Assembly (NCBI RefSeq): GCF_002222615.2
Contig: NZ_CP022412.2
Span: forward strand, 682,001 to 746,000
DNA: 64,000 bases
From: Bacteroides caccae
Lineage (GTDB): Bacteria > Bacteroidota > Bacteroidia > Bacteroidales > Bacteroidaceae
Direction: 5' to 3'
Positions 25,315 to 34,138 of the stretch are shown piece after piece. The position numbers were made by a program, and so were the translations under genes. The first letter of the stretch is position 1. The number at the start of each line of letters is the position of its first letter. The notes under the pieces are model-generated. The model was given only the letters and a program-made list of their open reading frames with translations, ran no database searches and was not told where the DNA came from.

Positions 25315-28300
25315 TTACTGAACACCCGATCTACGAGTATTCAATCTCTTATCTACTAACAAGCCGTCAATGATCTTCAACCCGAATTTCACTTGACGTT
25401 TTGCCTTAAACTTCAAAAGAAATAAGTCAACGGTTCCTTCAAGCGTCTTCTTATTTCCTACATTGACAAAGGTAGGATACAAGGCTTTTGAACCATTGGA
25501 ATGGAGACGGTCGTAAGTCAGATTCTCCATTGCATTCATGTGTTGCAACTCCACGCCGACAAACTCATAATCCTGTTGATTGTAAGGTAAAGCAAAACTG
25601 AATGCGTTGACTGCACGCAGATCAACACCTTTTACCTGAATTTCAATAATCTCATCTTTGTCATATACTTGTTTCGAGGTGCTTATCTCAATCGTACCGT
25701 CCACCTTTTCCGTACCACGGTTATCAACACCGCCTTCAAGCTGCGTGGCGACCACCGAAATATCATAAGCGTCAATCAGACCGTTCTTATTGATATCACC
25801 ATTGCTGATGTATCCTTCAAAATCGGAATCGCACTTTCTCAGTCCTGTATAATTGGTATAAGATGTCAGGTCATTGCCGTCAATCTTACCGTCGACGTTA
25901 ATGTCTCCTTGAAGATAGCTTTCCGTTCCGGGCACCTTGAATACATAGATTTCCTTACCGGAGCCGTAGTTGCCGACTGCTTCTGTAACGGATAGTTTGA
26001 TATAGCGGGCAGTAGGATGTTGGGTGAAATTGAATACCTTCACCTCATCGTCACGCTGCCATTCAAATGTTCCGGCTTCCGTCCACTGTTCTTTGTTCAT
26101 ACTATAAGAAACGGTTCCTTTCAGCAATGTTCCGTTACCGGCGTTTGTACGTGGCAGGTAGTGGAATTTATCCAGTTGGTTGACAGTCACCAGGTCCATA
26201 ACCAGTTCGAACGGAACGGCTTTTTCCCCGTATTTCGAGTGCCAGATATCTCCGGACTCTACAAAGTCGAACAGACGTTTCACGCCTACTCTTCCTTGCG
26301 AAGCGGCCGTACATTCGCCCCTGATACCACGAATAGCAAATTCAAGCGGATCGGACTTGGTCGCAGCACCGAACTCTGTCCAGGCGGAAGCTCCGTCTTT
26401 ATTGACAGCACGTATTTTAAATGAGTAGGGCGTTTCGGGAGTCAGGTCTCCAAACAGTAGTTCCGTATCCTTTATCGTAGTATATAGCATATTCATAAAG
26501 TCAATCTCATAGAAATCGGCATTGGCCACTTTATCCCATGTCGGTTTCAAGGTATAGGCTTCCGTATTGTCGGCAGTAACCCGGGCAACAGGAGCAGCCA
26601 GAGTTCCGGAAGTGATCCGATAGCGGTCTTCGGGAACAAAACGGAATCCCTCAATGCGCAATGTCGTAGTATTGGCCGTAATATCGGTGACACCCAGTTT
26701 CACCAAAAGTTGCGGGTTCTTGGTGATAACGGTCTTTTCAAACTCGCTTCCCTTAGTCGCAAACCGATTCAGATCGGGAGCCTCATCGTAGAAGAAGACG
26801 TTTTCACCCTTTGCAAATTCATCTTTCGAAGCGGCCTTTGTCAGTTTCACTTTTTTCTTTCCCACTTGTGCCGTCACTTTTTTCGGCAGAGAAGTGACAT
26901 TGATTCTGAACTCTGTAACCTTTTCTTTCACAAAGCCCGTAAAATCACCCTTTGCCGGATGAATGGTCACAGTAACGTCATTCTTGCTGCCAACCTCGGA
27001 CTCAATATTGGTTGTTACTCCTTTACCCCGTTTGTATTCTTCGGATACACCGTCGTCGTCATATTCGGTAAAAGAACTCTTGCCGTACGGGTAAAGCTCA
27101 TAGATACGGATTCCTTTATCAATCTCATTTACATTATTATTAGGATTCGTCAGCGGAATAATCGCTCCGTTCTTCACGAATACGGGAAGCTTCCAGAGAG
27201 GAGCTGCAAAATTGTTGAGTATGCGGTTCCCGTCGTATTTTTCGCCCGTAAAATAATCAATCCATACGCCTTCGGGCAAGTAAATGCCGTTACGGATATC
27301 ATTTCCCTGCTCGTCAGCTTTGGTTGCCTGATAGATAGGAGCAACCAGAAAATAAGGCCCGTATAGATACTGGTACTGTGTAGCCGTACCTTGAGTATAG
27401 GCATTCGGGTATTCCAGAAACATCGCTCTTATCATCGGCATACCGTCTACAGCTTCCTTAGCGATACTGTAAGCATAAGGCATCAGTTCCGATTTCAGTT
27501 TCAGATACCAGCGGTTAATGGAGGTTGCCGGTTCTCCCAAGGCGTGCGGGTATTTCTCATTCGCTCCCCAACCGTCCATGTTCAGTTCCATTGGAGTAAA
27601 CGTTTTCCATTGGAAATCACGGGTATTCACCTGCACATTCCTGCCACCGAAAATACCGTCCATGTCAGAAGTGATATTCGGCTGACCGGACAGTCCCGAG
27701 CCAATATAGGTCGGGATGTGGAAACGGATATATTCCCATACGCCTCCCGTCTGGTCACCCGACCAGATGCCCGCATAGCGCTGTGTGCCCGCCCAGCCGT
27801 CAAGGGAGATGATAAACGGTCTGGCGTCACTTCCGTAGTAAGGCATTATATGTCCGACATCGGCTACTCCGTTCAATCCGAAAGAATAGCCGGCACCGAC
27901 CCAGGCTACATCCGTTTTCAACACGCGTACTCCGGCATCCCTTACTTCTTTCACAATATCTCTCTGCAGCAAAGCGCTCACTCCTTCCTTAGGGTGCAGG
28001 TCAGACTGTGTCCACAGGCCGATTTCCACTCCGTTCTGACGGGCATAGTCACCCAGACTTTTCAGATTTTGTATATTACCGTCCAATGTTTCCGTCTGTC
28101 CGTAGCCGGCTCCATAGCCGTCGTTCGGAAGCAGCCAGCCCAACGGCATGTCATGGTTCTTATAACGGTCGATTACCGCACGTGCAGAGAACTGATAATT
28201 GTTCTTCTCGCCGTTCAACGATTCTTTGATTCCACCGTTGTCCTTCTGGCTCTCTTTATATCGTTTTCCGTCTTCAAACAGAATGCCTTTCTCGTTTTCT

Positions 28301-29184
28301 GTCCAATAGTCACGGTTATAAGCGTTCAGATGTCCCTGATAGAAACCGAATTTAGGTAACAATACGGGATTTCCTGTCAGTTGGTAGAAGTCATTCAACA
28401 GAGCTACCGCACCGTCATTAATCATGTAGAACACATCCAGATAGTCTGATTCGTGAGACAATTTCACCTTTCCCTCTTCGGATGCTCCGAAGTCGTACTT
28501 CCCTTTTTTGAAGGTATACCACATCATACCGTAGCCGTTGGTAGACCAGTAGTAAGGGGTAGGAGAGGCGACTCCCCCGTCTGTCCAACTGTTCTGGTTC
28601 TCGATAGAAATCACCTTACCCTTATGGGAGAACCGACCGTTCTGAACACCGCCACCGTAGAAGTATTCCTGCGGATTCTCTTTCAATGTCAGGGTTACTT
28701 TCCCTTTCTCAAAAAGAGGCGCTTCCAGTTCTTCCACTACAACAGTGTTGGTTGCCAGATTAGTTACCTTAAGCAAGGATGTCTTTTTATCCAGCCGGAC
28801 TTTTATCTTTCCGGTAGTGAGGAAAACAAAATCTGTATTCTCTTCCAAATCCAGCTTTGAAACCGCCTTTCTGGGATTGTCGACTAATATCTGCGCCGCC
28901 GGCTTTGCTTGAGGATCCCGGATCACGCTTCCTGAGTTGTCCTGAAATACACGGAAGATATTTTCCCCGTAGAAGTCCAATGTCATACGCTGGCTATTGG
29001 GGAATAGTATTTCAACGGTGGTGGGGTTTATCTTTTTGGCACCGACAATGGGAGACAACACTTCTGTCTCTATCGCATTATTATATAACCTAGCCTGTAT
29101 TAATGAAGGAGGTAACATCACAGATAGCCCCAATATAAACAAAAGTGATTTCTTCCATCTACTTGTTGTAGTTAGATTTCTCAT
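25315..29184 (-). CDS. GH31 glycosidase with FN3, F5/8, dockerin and cohesin-like modules
   Basis: This 1,289-residue exported enzyme has the GH31 barrel at about 170-640. The likely nucleophile is Asp425 in VRVLKTDVAWVGAGYSF and the acid/base Asp477 in YAGIWSGDQTGGVWEYIR. These differ from the WxDMNE motif of ordinary alpha-glucosidases and resemble the alpha-N-acetylgalactosaminidase subfamily (GH31_18) as I recall it. A C-terminal beta domain, an FN3 module (about 870-960), an F5/8-type module (about 975-1115), a type I dockerin with two DxNxDGxID-like loops (GDINVDGKIDGNDL and GDINKNGLIDAYDI) and a cohesin-like domain (EISTSKQVYDKDEIIEIQVK onward) follow. In a locus with an M60 protease this fits O-glycan trimming, but the substrate is inference. 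Confidence 0.9.
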   Translation of the reverse strand: MRNLTTTSRWKKSLLFILGLSVMLPPSLIQARLYNNAIETEVLSPIVGAKKINPTTVEILFPNSQRMTLDFYGENIFRVFQDNSGSVIRDPQAKPAAQILVDNPRKAVSKLDLEENTDFVFLTTGKIKVRLDKKTSLLKVTNLATNTVVVEELEAPLFEKGKVTLTLKENPQEYFYGGGVQNGRFSHKGKVISIENQNSWTDGGVASPTPYYWSTNGYGMMWYTFKKGKYDFGASEEGKVKLSHESDYLDVFYMINDGAVALLNDFYQLTGNPVLLPKFGFYQGHLNAYNRDYWTENEKGILFEDGKRYKESQKDNGGIKESLNGEKNNYQFSARAVIDRYKNHDMPLGWLLPNDGYGAGYGQTETLDGNIQNLKSLGDYARQNGVEIGLWTQSDLHPKEGVSALLQRDIVKEVRDAGVRVLKTDVAWVGAGYSFGLNGVADVGHIMPYYGSDARPFIISLDGWAGTQRYAGIWSGDQTGGVWEYIRFHIPTYIGSGLSGQPNITSDMDGIFGGRNVQVNTRDFQWKTFTPMELNMDGWGANEKYPHALGEPATSINRWYLKLKSELMPYAYSIAKEAVDGMPMIRAMFLEYPNAYTQGTATQYQYLYGPYFLVAPIYQATKADEQGNDIRNGIYLPEGVWIDYFTGEKYDGNRILNNFAAPLWKLPVFVKNGAIIPLTNPNNNVNEIDKGIRIYELYPYGKSSFTEYDDDGVSEEYKRGKGVTTNIESEVGSKNDVTVTIHPAKGDFTGFVKEKVTEFRINVTSLPKKVTAQVGKKKVKLTKAASKDEFAKGENVFFYDEAPDLNRFATKGSEFEKTVITKNPQLLVKLGVTDITANTTTLRIEGFRFVPEDRYRITSGTLAAPVARVTADNTEAYTLKPTWDKVANADFYEIDFMNMLYTTIKDTELLFGDLTPETPYSFKIRAVNKDGASAWTEFGAATKSDPLEFAIRGIRGECTAASQGRVGVKRLFDFVESGDIWHSKYGEKAVPFELVMDLVTVNQLDKFHYLPRTNAGNGTLLKGTVSYSMNKEQWTEAGTFEWQRDDEVKVFNFTQHPTARYIKLSVTEAVGNYGSGKEIYVFKVPGTESYLQGDINVDGKIDGNDLTSYTNYTGLRKCDSDFEGYISNGDINKNGLIDAYDISVVATQLEGGVDNRGTEKVDGTIEISTSKQVYDKDEIIEIQVKGVDLRAVNAFSFALPYNQQDYEFVGVELQHMNAMENLTYDRLHSNGSKALYPTFVNVGNKKTLEGTVDLFLLKFKAKRQVKFGLKIIDGLLVDKRLNTRRSGVQ

Positions 29185-29257
29185 ATATTTTACAAATTAA
29201 TGAATAATGTGAATCAGTTGCTAAAAATCAGCTGCTATATGCAACTAACAACAGTCA

Positions 29258-29265
29258 CAAACCTA
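29258..29265 (-). promoter_or_regulatory. Candidate promoter -7 element upstream of the GH31 gene
   Basis: TAGGTTTG on the minus strand in the 117-bp gap before GH31, about 75 nt from the ATG. No convincing -33 element. Confidence 0.35.
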
Positions 29266-29301
29266 ATAATTAAATTTTCTTTCTATTATACTCTTATTTT
29301 A

Positions 29302-30072
29302 TTAATCAAATATAGCTTTCTCAGATAGACGTACCACCTGCCTACAATTATTCTTCAATTCAAATACGACTACCCGGTTAATACCTTTAGCTAGTATAGC
29401 AGCTGGTACCGGAATAGTCCGCTGAGAAATATTCTCCCAAAAAGAACCTATATACTGCCCGTTTATCCAGACTTCTCCCATTCCCCAGCCCGAAGTATCT
29501 AAAAAGATGTCTGTCGGAGTTTCTATCTCAAAAGTACCGCGATAGAAGCAAGGAGACTGTTTTGTTTGACAAGGGGTAAACTGGAGTTCTTCCACGTCAC
29601 AGTCACGTATCAGGAGAGGTGTCATTTTCCAGTTCTCTATTTCAACATCTTCTAAAGTGATACTCCCGAAAAGTCCCTTGGAATTGTCCAATATCTCAGG
29701 TCCATAAGTAATACGCCCTATATTCTCTGCATAAAGTTGCAGATGATGTGTACCCGTAGAAACAGTCAGCTTAATATTCTTCTGATTATCAGTGATCCAG
29801 CCTTGTAATCTTCCATCAACATAGACTGAGGCATAGTCCCGAATATTCTCTACCGCCAATATTGGATCCACATCCTCCACAGTAATCTCCGCCTCATATA
29901 AAGCATAGCCGAACTCAATGCCCAATTCATTCATCGGCAGCAATCCCTCTGATTCCTGAACATCACCATACACTTGCTCTAAAGCCGCGACTTCCTGCAT
30001 CGGAATCTCCTGTGCAGATAAAGTCAGTAAGGACAGGCAAAATAAACAACATATAAATAATTCTCTTCGCAT
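29302..30072 (-). CDS. Stand-alone GH35-type C-terminal beta-sandwich protein (no catalytic barrel)
   Basis: This 256-residue exported protein has a signal peptide (1-20, ending LTLSAQ). The mature chain matches the accessory jelly-roll domains at the C-terminus of GH35 beta-galactosidases: GYALYEAEITVE and YASVYVDGRLQGWI, then FLDTSGWGMGEVWINGQYIG with SFWENISQRTIPVPAAILAK and INRVVVFELKNN. The GH35 TIM barrel with its catalytic Glu pair is entirely absent and no remnant lies upstream, where the GH2 stop is 2 bp away. It may be a free sugar-binding protein that helps the neighbouring GH2, or a leftover of a deleted GH35. Tight coupling and an intact signal peptide favour a working protein. 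Confidence 0.8.
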   Translation of the reverse strand: MRRELFICCLFCLSLLTLSAQEIPMQEVAALEQVYGDVQESEGLLPMNELGIEFGYALYEAEITVEDVDPILAVENIRDYASVYVDGRLQGWITDNQKNIKLTVSTGTHHLQLYAENIGRITYGPEILDNSKGLFGSITLEDVEIENWKMTPLLIRDCDVEELQFTPCQTKQSPCFYRGTFEIETPTDIFLDTSGWGMGEVWINGQYIGSFWENISQRTIPVPAAILAKGINRVVVFELKNNCRQVVRLSEKAIFD

Positions 30073-30074
30073 AA

Positions 30075-32798
30075 CTATTTTATTAAAAAGGATTGAATAA
30101 ACTCTTCTTTTACAGTTGCTCGGGGAGCAAATTGGCCACTCTTCACATATTGATCAATACTCTTCAGCAATTGTTGAGTAGCAGGACGTTTATCCAGATC
30201 TTTCCGAGTATCAACAGCCAATACCAACAGTTTACCATTGTTTACCCTAGCCTCAAAGCCAATCCCTAGTTTCTGATTGGTTTCATAGCTATCTATTACC
30301 TGGATAAACGGACGAAGTTCTTGCGGAGTATCCGTCATATCAATCACTTTTGCATTCGTCAGAATATCCCACCACTGCCAATCAAGATGCTTTTCAGTGA
30401 TGAAGTCTGCAAACATGGGCTGATCGGCATGAATAAGACAACCCAGTGTCGTTAGTGCCCATTTGAACATAATCGGATTCCAAAAATGATTGTGAAATAC
30501 AGACTTACGCCCTTTCACTTTGTTCGGCTTCGGACAAAGAACAACTTTTTTCCCTTCTTGGAGATATTGTTTCGCTTTCGCATCATAGGTTGTTGTATAT
30601 AATACATCAGGCGTTGTCTGCATCAAATCTTTATGATGGGGATAGATCCATATATCCCAACTATTATGAACTTTGTCACCAACGGACAGATGTATGGTTA
30701 ATTTCTGCGGAGCAGTCACCGAATTCAACATATACTGAAACGTTCCAAGTGGAAAGACACCATAGTTTCCTATTCTTTGTGTCTTCAGTCTACCGGATTT
30801 CAGAACTCTGCCGGAAGCATCGGTAATCCACCACTTAGCTTTTGCACTTTTCAAGATAGAGGGACTATAATTATACACTTCTGCCTTCCCTTCAAAAGTT
30901 TCATCACAATAATAGGCTCGTTTAGGAAAACGTAGTAAAGCAACAGTGGGTGCACAAAACTCACGGAATTTTTCAGGAGTAATCAAACCTTTAGACTCCC
31001 AAAACGGGTCGAGAATACCAACCGGAGCATATCCCTGTCCTGTAAAATCATTCAAGGCCAGAAGTTGAAAACCGGATTTAAGAGAAGTACGAAGTTCAGC
31101 TTCAATAACATCTTTATATTCCAGTACAGTCTGAGCCCCTGATACACGGAAGAAATCATCTGCTTGATCCAACATACCGTTTGCCGCCAATGATTCACGG
31201 AAAACTTCAAAGTTTCGAGCTTGAACCGGACCGGTAAAATTTGGAATCTCCTTGAAGTTAGGATATATGCAACGCTGTCCCGACTCATGAGAGATCACAG
31301 GCACATCAATGCCCAATTCTTTATTTTTATCCCAATCAGTATATGGCCGTCCTTCGTATATAGCCATATGTCCTTTAGGCGTTTGATGAGTGATGTAAAA
31401 TTGGTCAGACTTCACACGTGTACGGGCTGTCGAACCACTAAATAGCCTGCGTTTGTCACTGACCCTCCCATAATGGGTTAGTTCTTCTATAAAATCAAAA
31501 TTACCGGTTATCTCATTACCATTACAGTAAAGAACAAAAGAGGGGTGATTACCATATTCTTTCAAGATAGCTTTTTGTTCACGACGGAAAAAGTCATAAC
31601 GTTTCTCATCCGGTTCGGCATCCTTTCCCCACATCGGCATTTCCACTTCCAGATAAATTCCTAGTTTATCCGCTGTCCGAAATGCCGCAGCAGGTGGACA
31701 CCAGGAATGGAAACGCATATGGTTCATCCCATAATCTTTCAGAATCGTTAATATACGTTCCCACGAAGCATCATCCACTGGAGCATAACCTGTTTTAGGA
31801 AATACTGCATTTTCTACTGTTCCACGCAAATGTACCCGATGACCATTAATCAGAATATTGTCTCTATCTGCCTTTATTTCACGCATTCCGAAGGTAGCGG
31901 ACTGTGTATGTTGATAGTTTGTACTACCCGTAGTCGTTGCCAGATCACATTGCAACGTATAGAGATTAGGAGTAAACTCATCCCACAACCGAATATCTTT
32001 ACCTAACGCTATGATATCTTCTACGTAAAATACTGAATCATTCCCAGAAACCATTGTCTCTCTAGTCTGCTTATATTGTTCGCCGGAAATTGTAAAAAAT
32101 GCCTTCCCTGTAACGAGTTTATGAGTGTGATTCAATATCTTCATCCTGACTTTGACTGAATGCTCCGATACATTCGGATACAGTTGCATATCCTCAATAT
32201 ATACAGGATCAAGAGCTACCAGTTTCATTTCCCCCAAAATCCCATTCCAGTTTATTTGAGTATATTCCGAATGAGCATGATCCCATTTATGGGTATTGTA
32301 TTGATAACGATTATCAACGCATACAGTAATAAGATGCGTCTTACCCGGTTTCACGAAATCTGTCAGTTCGTGATTGTGGGGAACACTGATATAGTCTATT
32401 TTACTGACTTCCTTTGTGTCTACATAAATAGAACTCAACCAGTGTACGCGTTCGAAAGATATAAAAATACGTTTGCCTTTCCACTCTTTTGGAATAGTTA
32501 TTTCACGTTGATACCAAGCCGGCCCCATATACTCATACACACGAGTCAAACGGTCAATGTGACGATAAGGAGATTTATAACCAATTTTATAGTCATCCGT
32601 AATCCCTGGTAGAAGGATGCTCTCCTGCAAGCGATGCATATAACGAATATCCAAAGAACCGCGTCGAAAATCCATCAGGTCAGTTTGAAATCCCCATTGA
32701 CCAGACAGATCTATTTCTTGCGTCTGTGCCTTCAATAAAGATAACTGGGTTATCAATACAAATACAATAAGAATGGATTTAATAAACTTTTTTCTCAT
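30075..32798 (-). CDS. Glycoside hydrolase family 2 enzyme (beta-galactosidase-like)
   Basis: This is a 907-residue exported GH2 from the ATG at 32798, which starts a clean signal peptide (MRKKFIKSILIVFVLITQLS); an earlier Met at 32831 adds 11 residues without purpose. The order is the sugar-binding sandwich (about 30-195), an Ig-like domain (195-310) and the TIM barrel (310-600). The acid/base is Glu429 in LYCNGNEITG and the nucleophile Glu505 in VISHESGQ. A long C-terminal part of unclear fold follows. The SHESGQ nucleophile context is unlike classic LacZ, so the exact activity could be beta-galactosidase, glucuronidase or arabinosidase. It follows a terminator, so its expression is probably lower than SusCD. 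Confidence 0.85.
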   Translation of the reverse strand: MRKKFIKSILIVFVLITQLSLLKAQTQEIDLSGQWGFQTDLMDFRRGSLDIRYMHRLQESILLPGITDDYKIGYKSPYRHIDRLTRVYEYMGPAWYQREITIPKEWKGKRIFISFERVHWLSSIYVDTKEVSKIDYISVPHNHELTDFVKPGKTHLITVCVDNRYQYNTHKWDHAHSEYTQINWNGILGEMKLVALDPVYIEDMQLYPNVSEHSVKVRMKILNHTHKLVTGKAFFTISGEQYKQTRETMVSGNDSVFYVEDIIALGKDIRLWDEFTPNLYTLQCDLATTTGSTNYQHTQSATFGMREIKADRDNILINGHRVHLRGTVENAVFPKTGYAPVDDASWERILTILKDYGMNHMRFHSWCPPAAAFRTADKLGIYLEVEMPMWGKDAEPDEKRYDFFRREQKAILKEYGNHPSFVLYCNGNEITGNFDFIEELTHYGRVSDKRRLFSGSTARTRVKSDQFYITHQTPKGHMAIYEGRPYTDWDKNKELGIDVPVISHESGQRCIYPNFKEIPNFTGPVQARNFEVFRESLAANGMLDQADDFFRVSGAQTVLEYKDVIEAELRTSLKSGFQLLALNDFTGQGYAPVGILDPFWESKGLITPEKFREFCAPTVALLRFPKRAYYCDETFEGKAEVYNYSPSILKSAKAKWWITDASGRVLKSGRLKTQRIGNYGVFPLGTFQYMLNSVTAPQKLTIHLSVGDKVHNSWDIWIYPHHKDLMQTTPDVLYTTTYDAKAKQYLQEGKKVVLCPKPNKVKGRKSVFHNHFWNPIMFKWALTTLGCLIHADQPMFADFITEKHLDWQWWDILTNAKVIDMTDTPQELRPFIQVIDSYETNQKLGIGFEARVNNGKLLVLAVDTRKDLDKRPATQQLLKSIDQYVKSGQFAPRATVKEEFIQSFLIK

Positions 32799-32884
32799 AC
32801 AGTCTTGTATTAAAACATCATATATCAACAATTTATTTTCTACATAGAATAATTAATGATATTATTACTTTACTCTTATAAAGA

Positions 32885-32948
32885 AATAAAAAGAGAGCAC
32901 TTCAAAAAGTATGAAGCCTGTTAAGCAACTACTTTAGAAAGTGCCCTC
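32885..32948 (-). terminator. Rho-independent terminator after the surface glycan-binding protein gene
   Basis: On the minus strand GAGGGCACTT (32948-32939) pairs with AAGTGCTCTC (32902-32893), one G-T wobble, followed by TTTTTATTTC. It lies just after the SGBP stop at 32980 and before the GH2 gene, inside the PUL. Confidence 0.75.
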
Positions 32949-32979
32949 TGTGTATAAGGACCTATTTCAAACCGTCGGA

Positions 32980-34098
32980 TTAGAGTTTAAGGCCAAGTCC
33001 AAATTCAGCTACTTGCGCAGATGAACCTCCTGAACTATATGACCTATATTGTACTTTAACATACCGATAGGTTGATTCTGGTATATCAAAATATTGAGTA
33101 TCATATAAGTCTTCGATAATATTAATAACTTCATCATTTATTTTTGTAAAAGTTTCATTATCATTACTACCATAAATATCTACAGACAACACCTGTAAGT
33201 AACCATTATTCTGTTTCCTATGTTGCCAATAAAAATAATTGAAAGTTTGTGGCTGCTGCATATCAACAGTAAAATTTGGGTCTGTCGTACCCACATAAGC
33301 ACCCATGGATTTTCCAGGTTTAATCATTGACAAATAAGTACTTTGTTTACCATCCAATATATCTTCCGGTTTTCCTGTATTTCCATCCGTTACATAGTTT
33401 TGTCCATTACTATATTTTGCAAAAGTAGTTACTGTCCAAGAAGTACGATCCAGCCTAATATCACCAATAATATTCAATGTTATAACATCCGTCACTCCAC
33501 TTTCATCAACTGCAGCAACATTAATTTTTGCTTCACCTGCAGCAACTCCTTTAACCACACCTGACTCTGAAAGTTCAACGAATGCTTCACTACCTTCTGC
33601 AAGAGTAAAGGCCAGGTTTTGATAACTTGCATTAGTTGGTAATACTTTTACTACCGTATTCAGATCCAACGTCTCATTTATATTAATAGATTCTGGCATA
33701 GCACTTTTATCAATACTTTCAACCAGTACCGTCGGAGCCTTCCCTTGTTCTACAACAAGTTCCACTTGATGACTTTCATCATAAATCAAAGACATCTTAG
33801 CTGTACGCCCATTTATATTCTCCGACAAATCTACATCTATCATTATCTTACTATCCTTGATATAGCCCAAGCACCAACTTTCATGATTTATAATATATAC
33901 CACACTCGCATCAAGCCCTTTGGCCAACGTATAGTCACATGTCAAACTTCCTCCTTCATAACCAATAGTCATTGGATCTGTTGACACAGTTATCCAGTTA
34001 TCTGGAACGACAACTGTTTCTTCGTCATCACAGGCAGCAACAAAAAATCCTGCAAACAACAATAGTATCACTGATAATATATTATTTATATTCTTCAT
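32980..34098 (-). CDS. BACON / F5-8 surface glycan-binding lipoprotein (SusE/F position)
   Basis: This 372-residue lipoprotein has a type II signal (GFFVAACDDEE, Cys23, followed by acidic residues, which favours export to the cell surface in Bacteroides). Modules in order are: BACON (about 35-120; WITVSTDPMTIGYEGGSLTC), a BIG2-like Ig domain (about 130-212; VLPTNASYQNLAFTLAEGSE) and an F5/8-type C domain (about 215-372; GNTGKPEDILDGKQSTYLS, ending RYVKVQYRSY). It has no catalytic residues and sits where SusE/SusF-type glycan-binding proteins usually lie. It probably captures the substrate next to SusCD and the M60 protease, with which it shares the BACON and F5/8 modules. Confidence 0.88.
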   Translation of the reverse strand: MKNINNILSVILLLFAGFFVAACDDEETVVVPDNWITVSTDPMTIGYEGGSLTCDYTLAKGLDASVVYIINHESWCLGYIKDSKIMIDVDLSENINGRTAKMSLIYDESHQVELVVEQGKAPTVLVESIDKSAMPESININETLDLNTVVKVLPTNASYQNLAFTLAEGSEAFVELSESGVVKGVAAGEAKINVAAVDESGVTDVITLNIIGDIRLDRTSWTVTTFAKYSNGQNYVTDGNTGKPEDILDGKQSTYLSMIKPGKSMGAYVGTTDPNFTVDMQQPQTFNYFYWQHRKQNNGYLQVLSVDIYGSNDNETFTKINDEVINIIEDLYDTQYFDIPESTYRYVKVQYRSYSSGGSSAQVAEFGLGLKL

Positions 34099-34138
34099 AT
34101 TCTTAAATTTTAATTATTATAGATCATTTATTATTCAA

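Noticed and set aside
27391..28359. Open frame of 322 codons antisense to the GH31 gene
   Set aside because: It lies entirely within the GH31 barrel code and reads as Val/Phe/Arg-rich shadow sequence with no motif.
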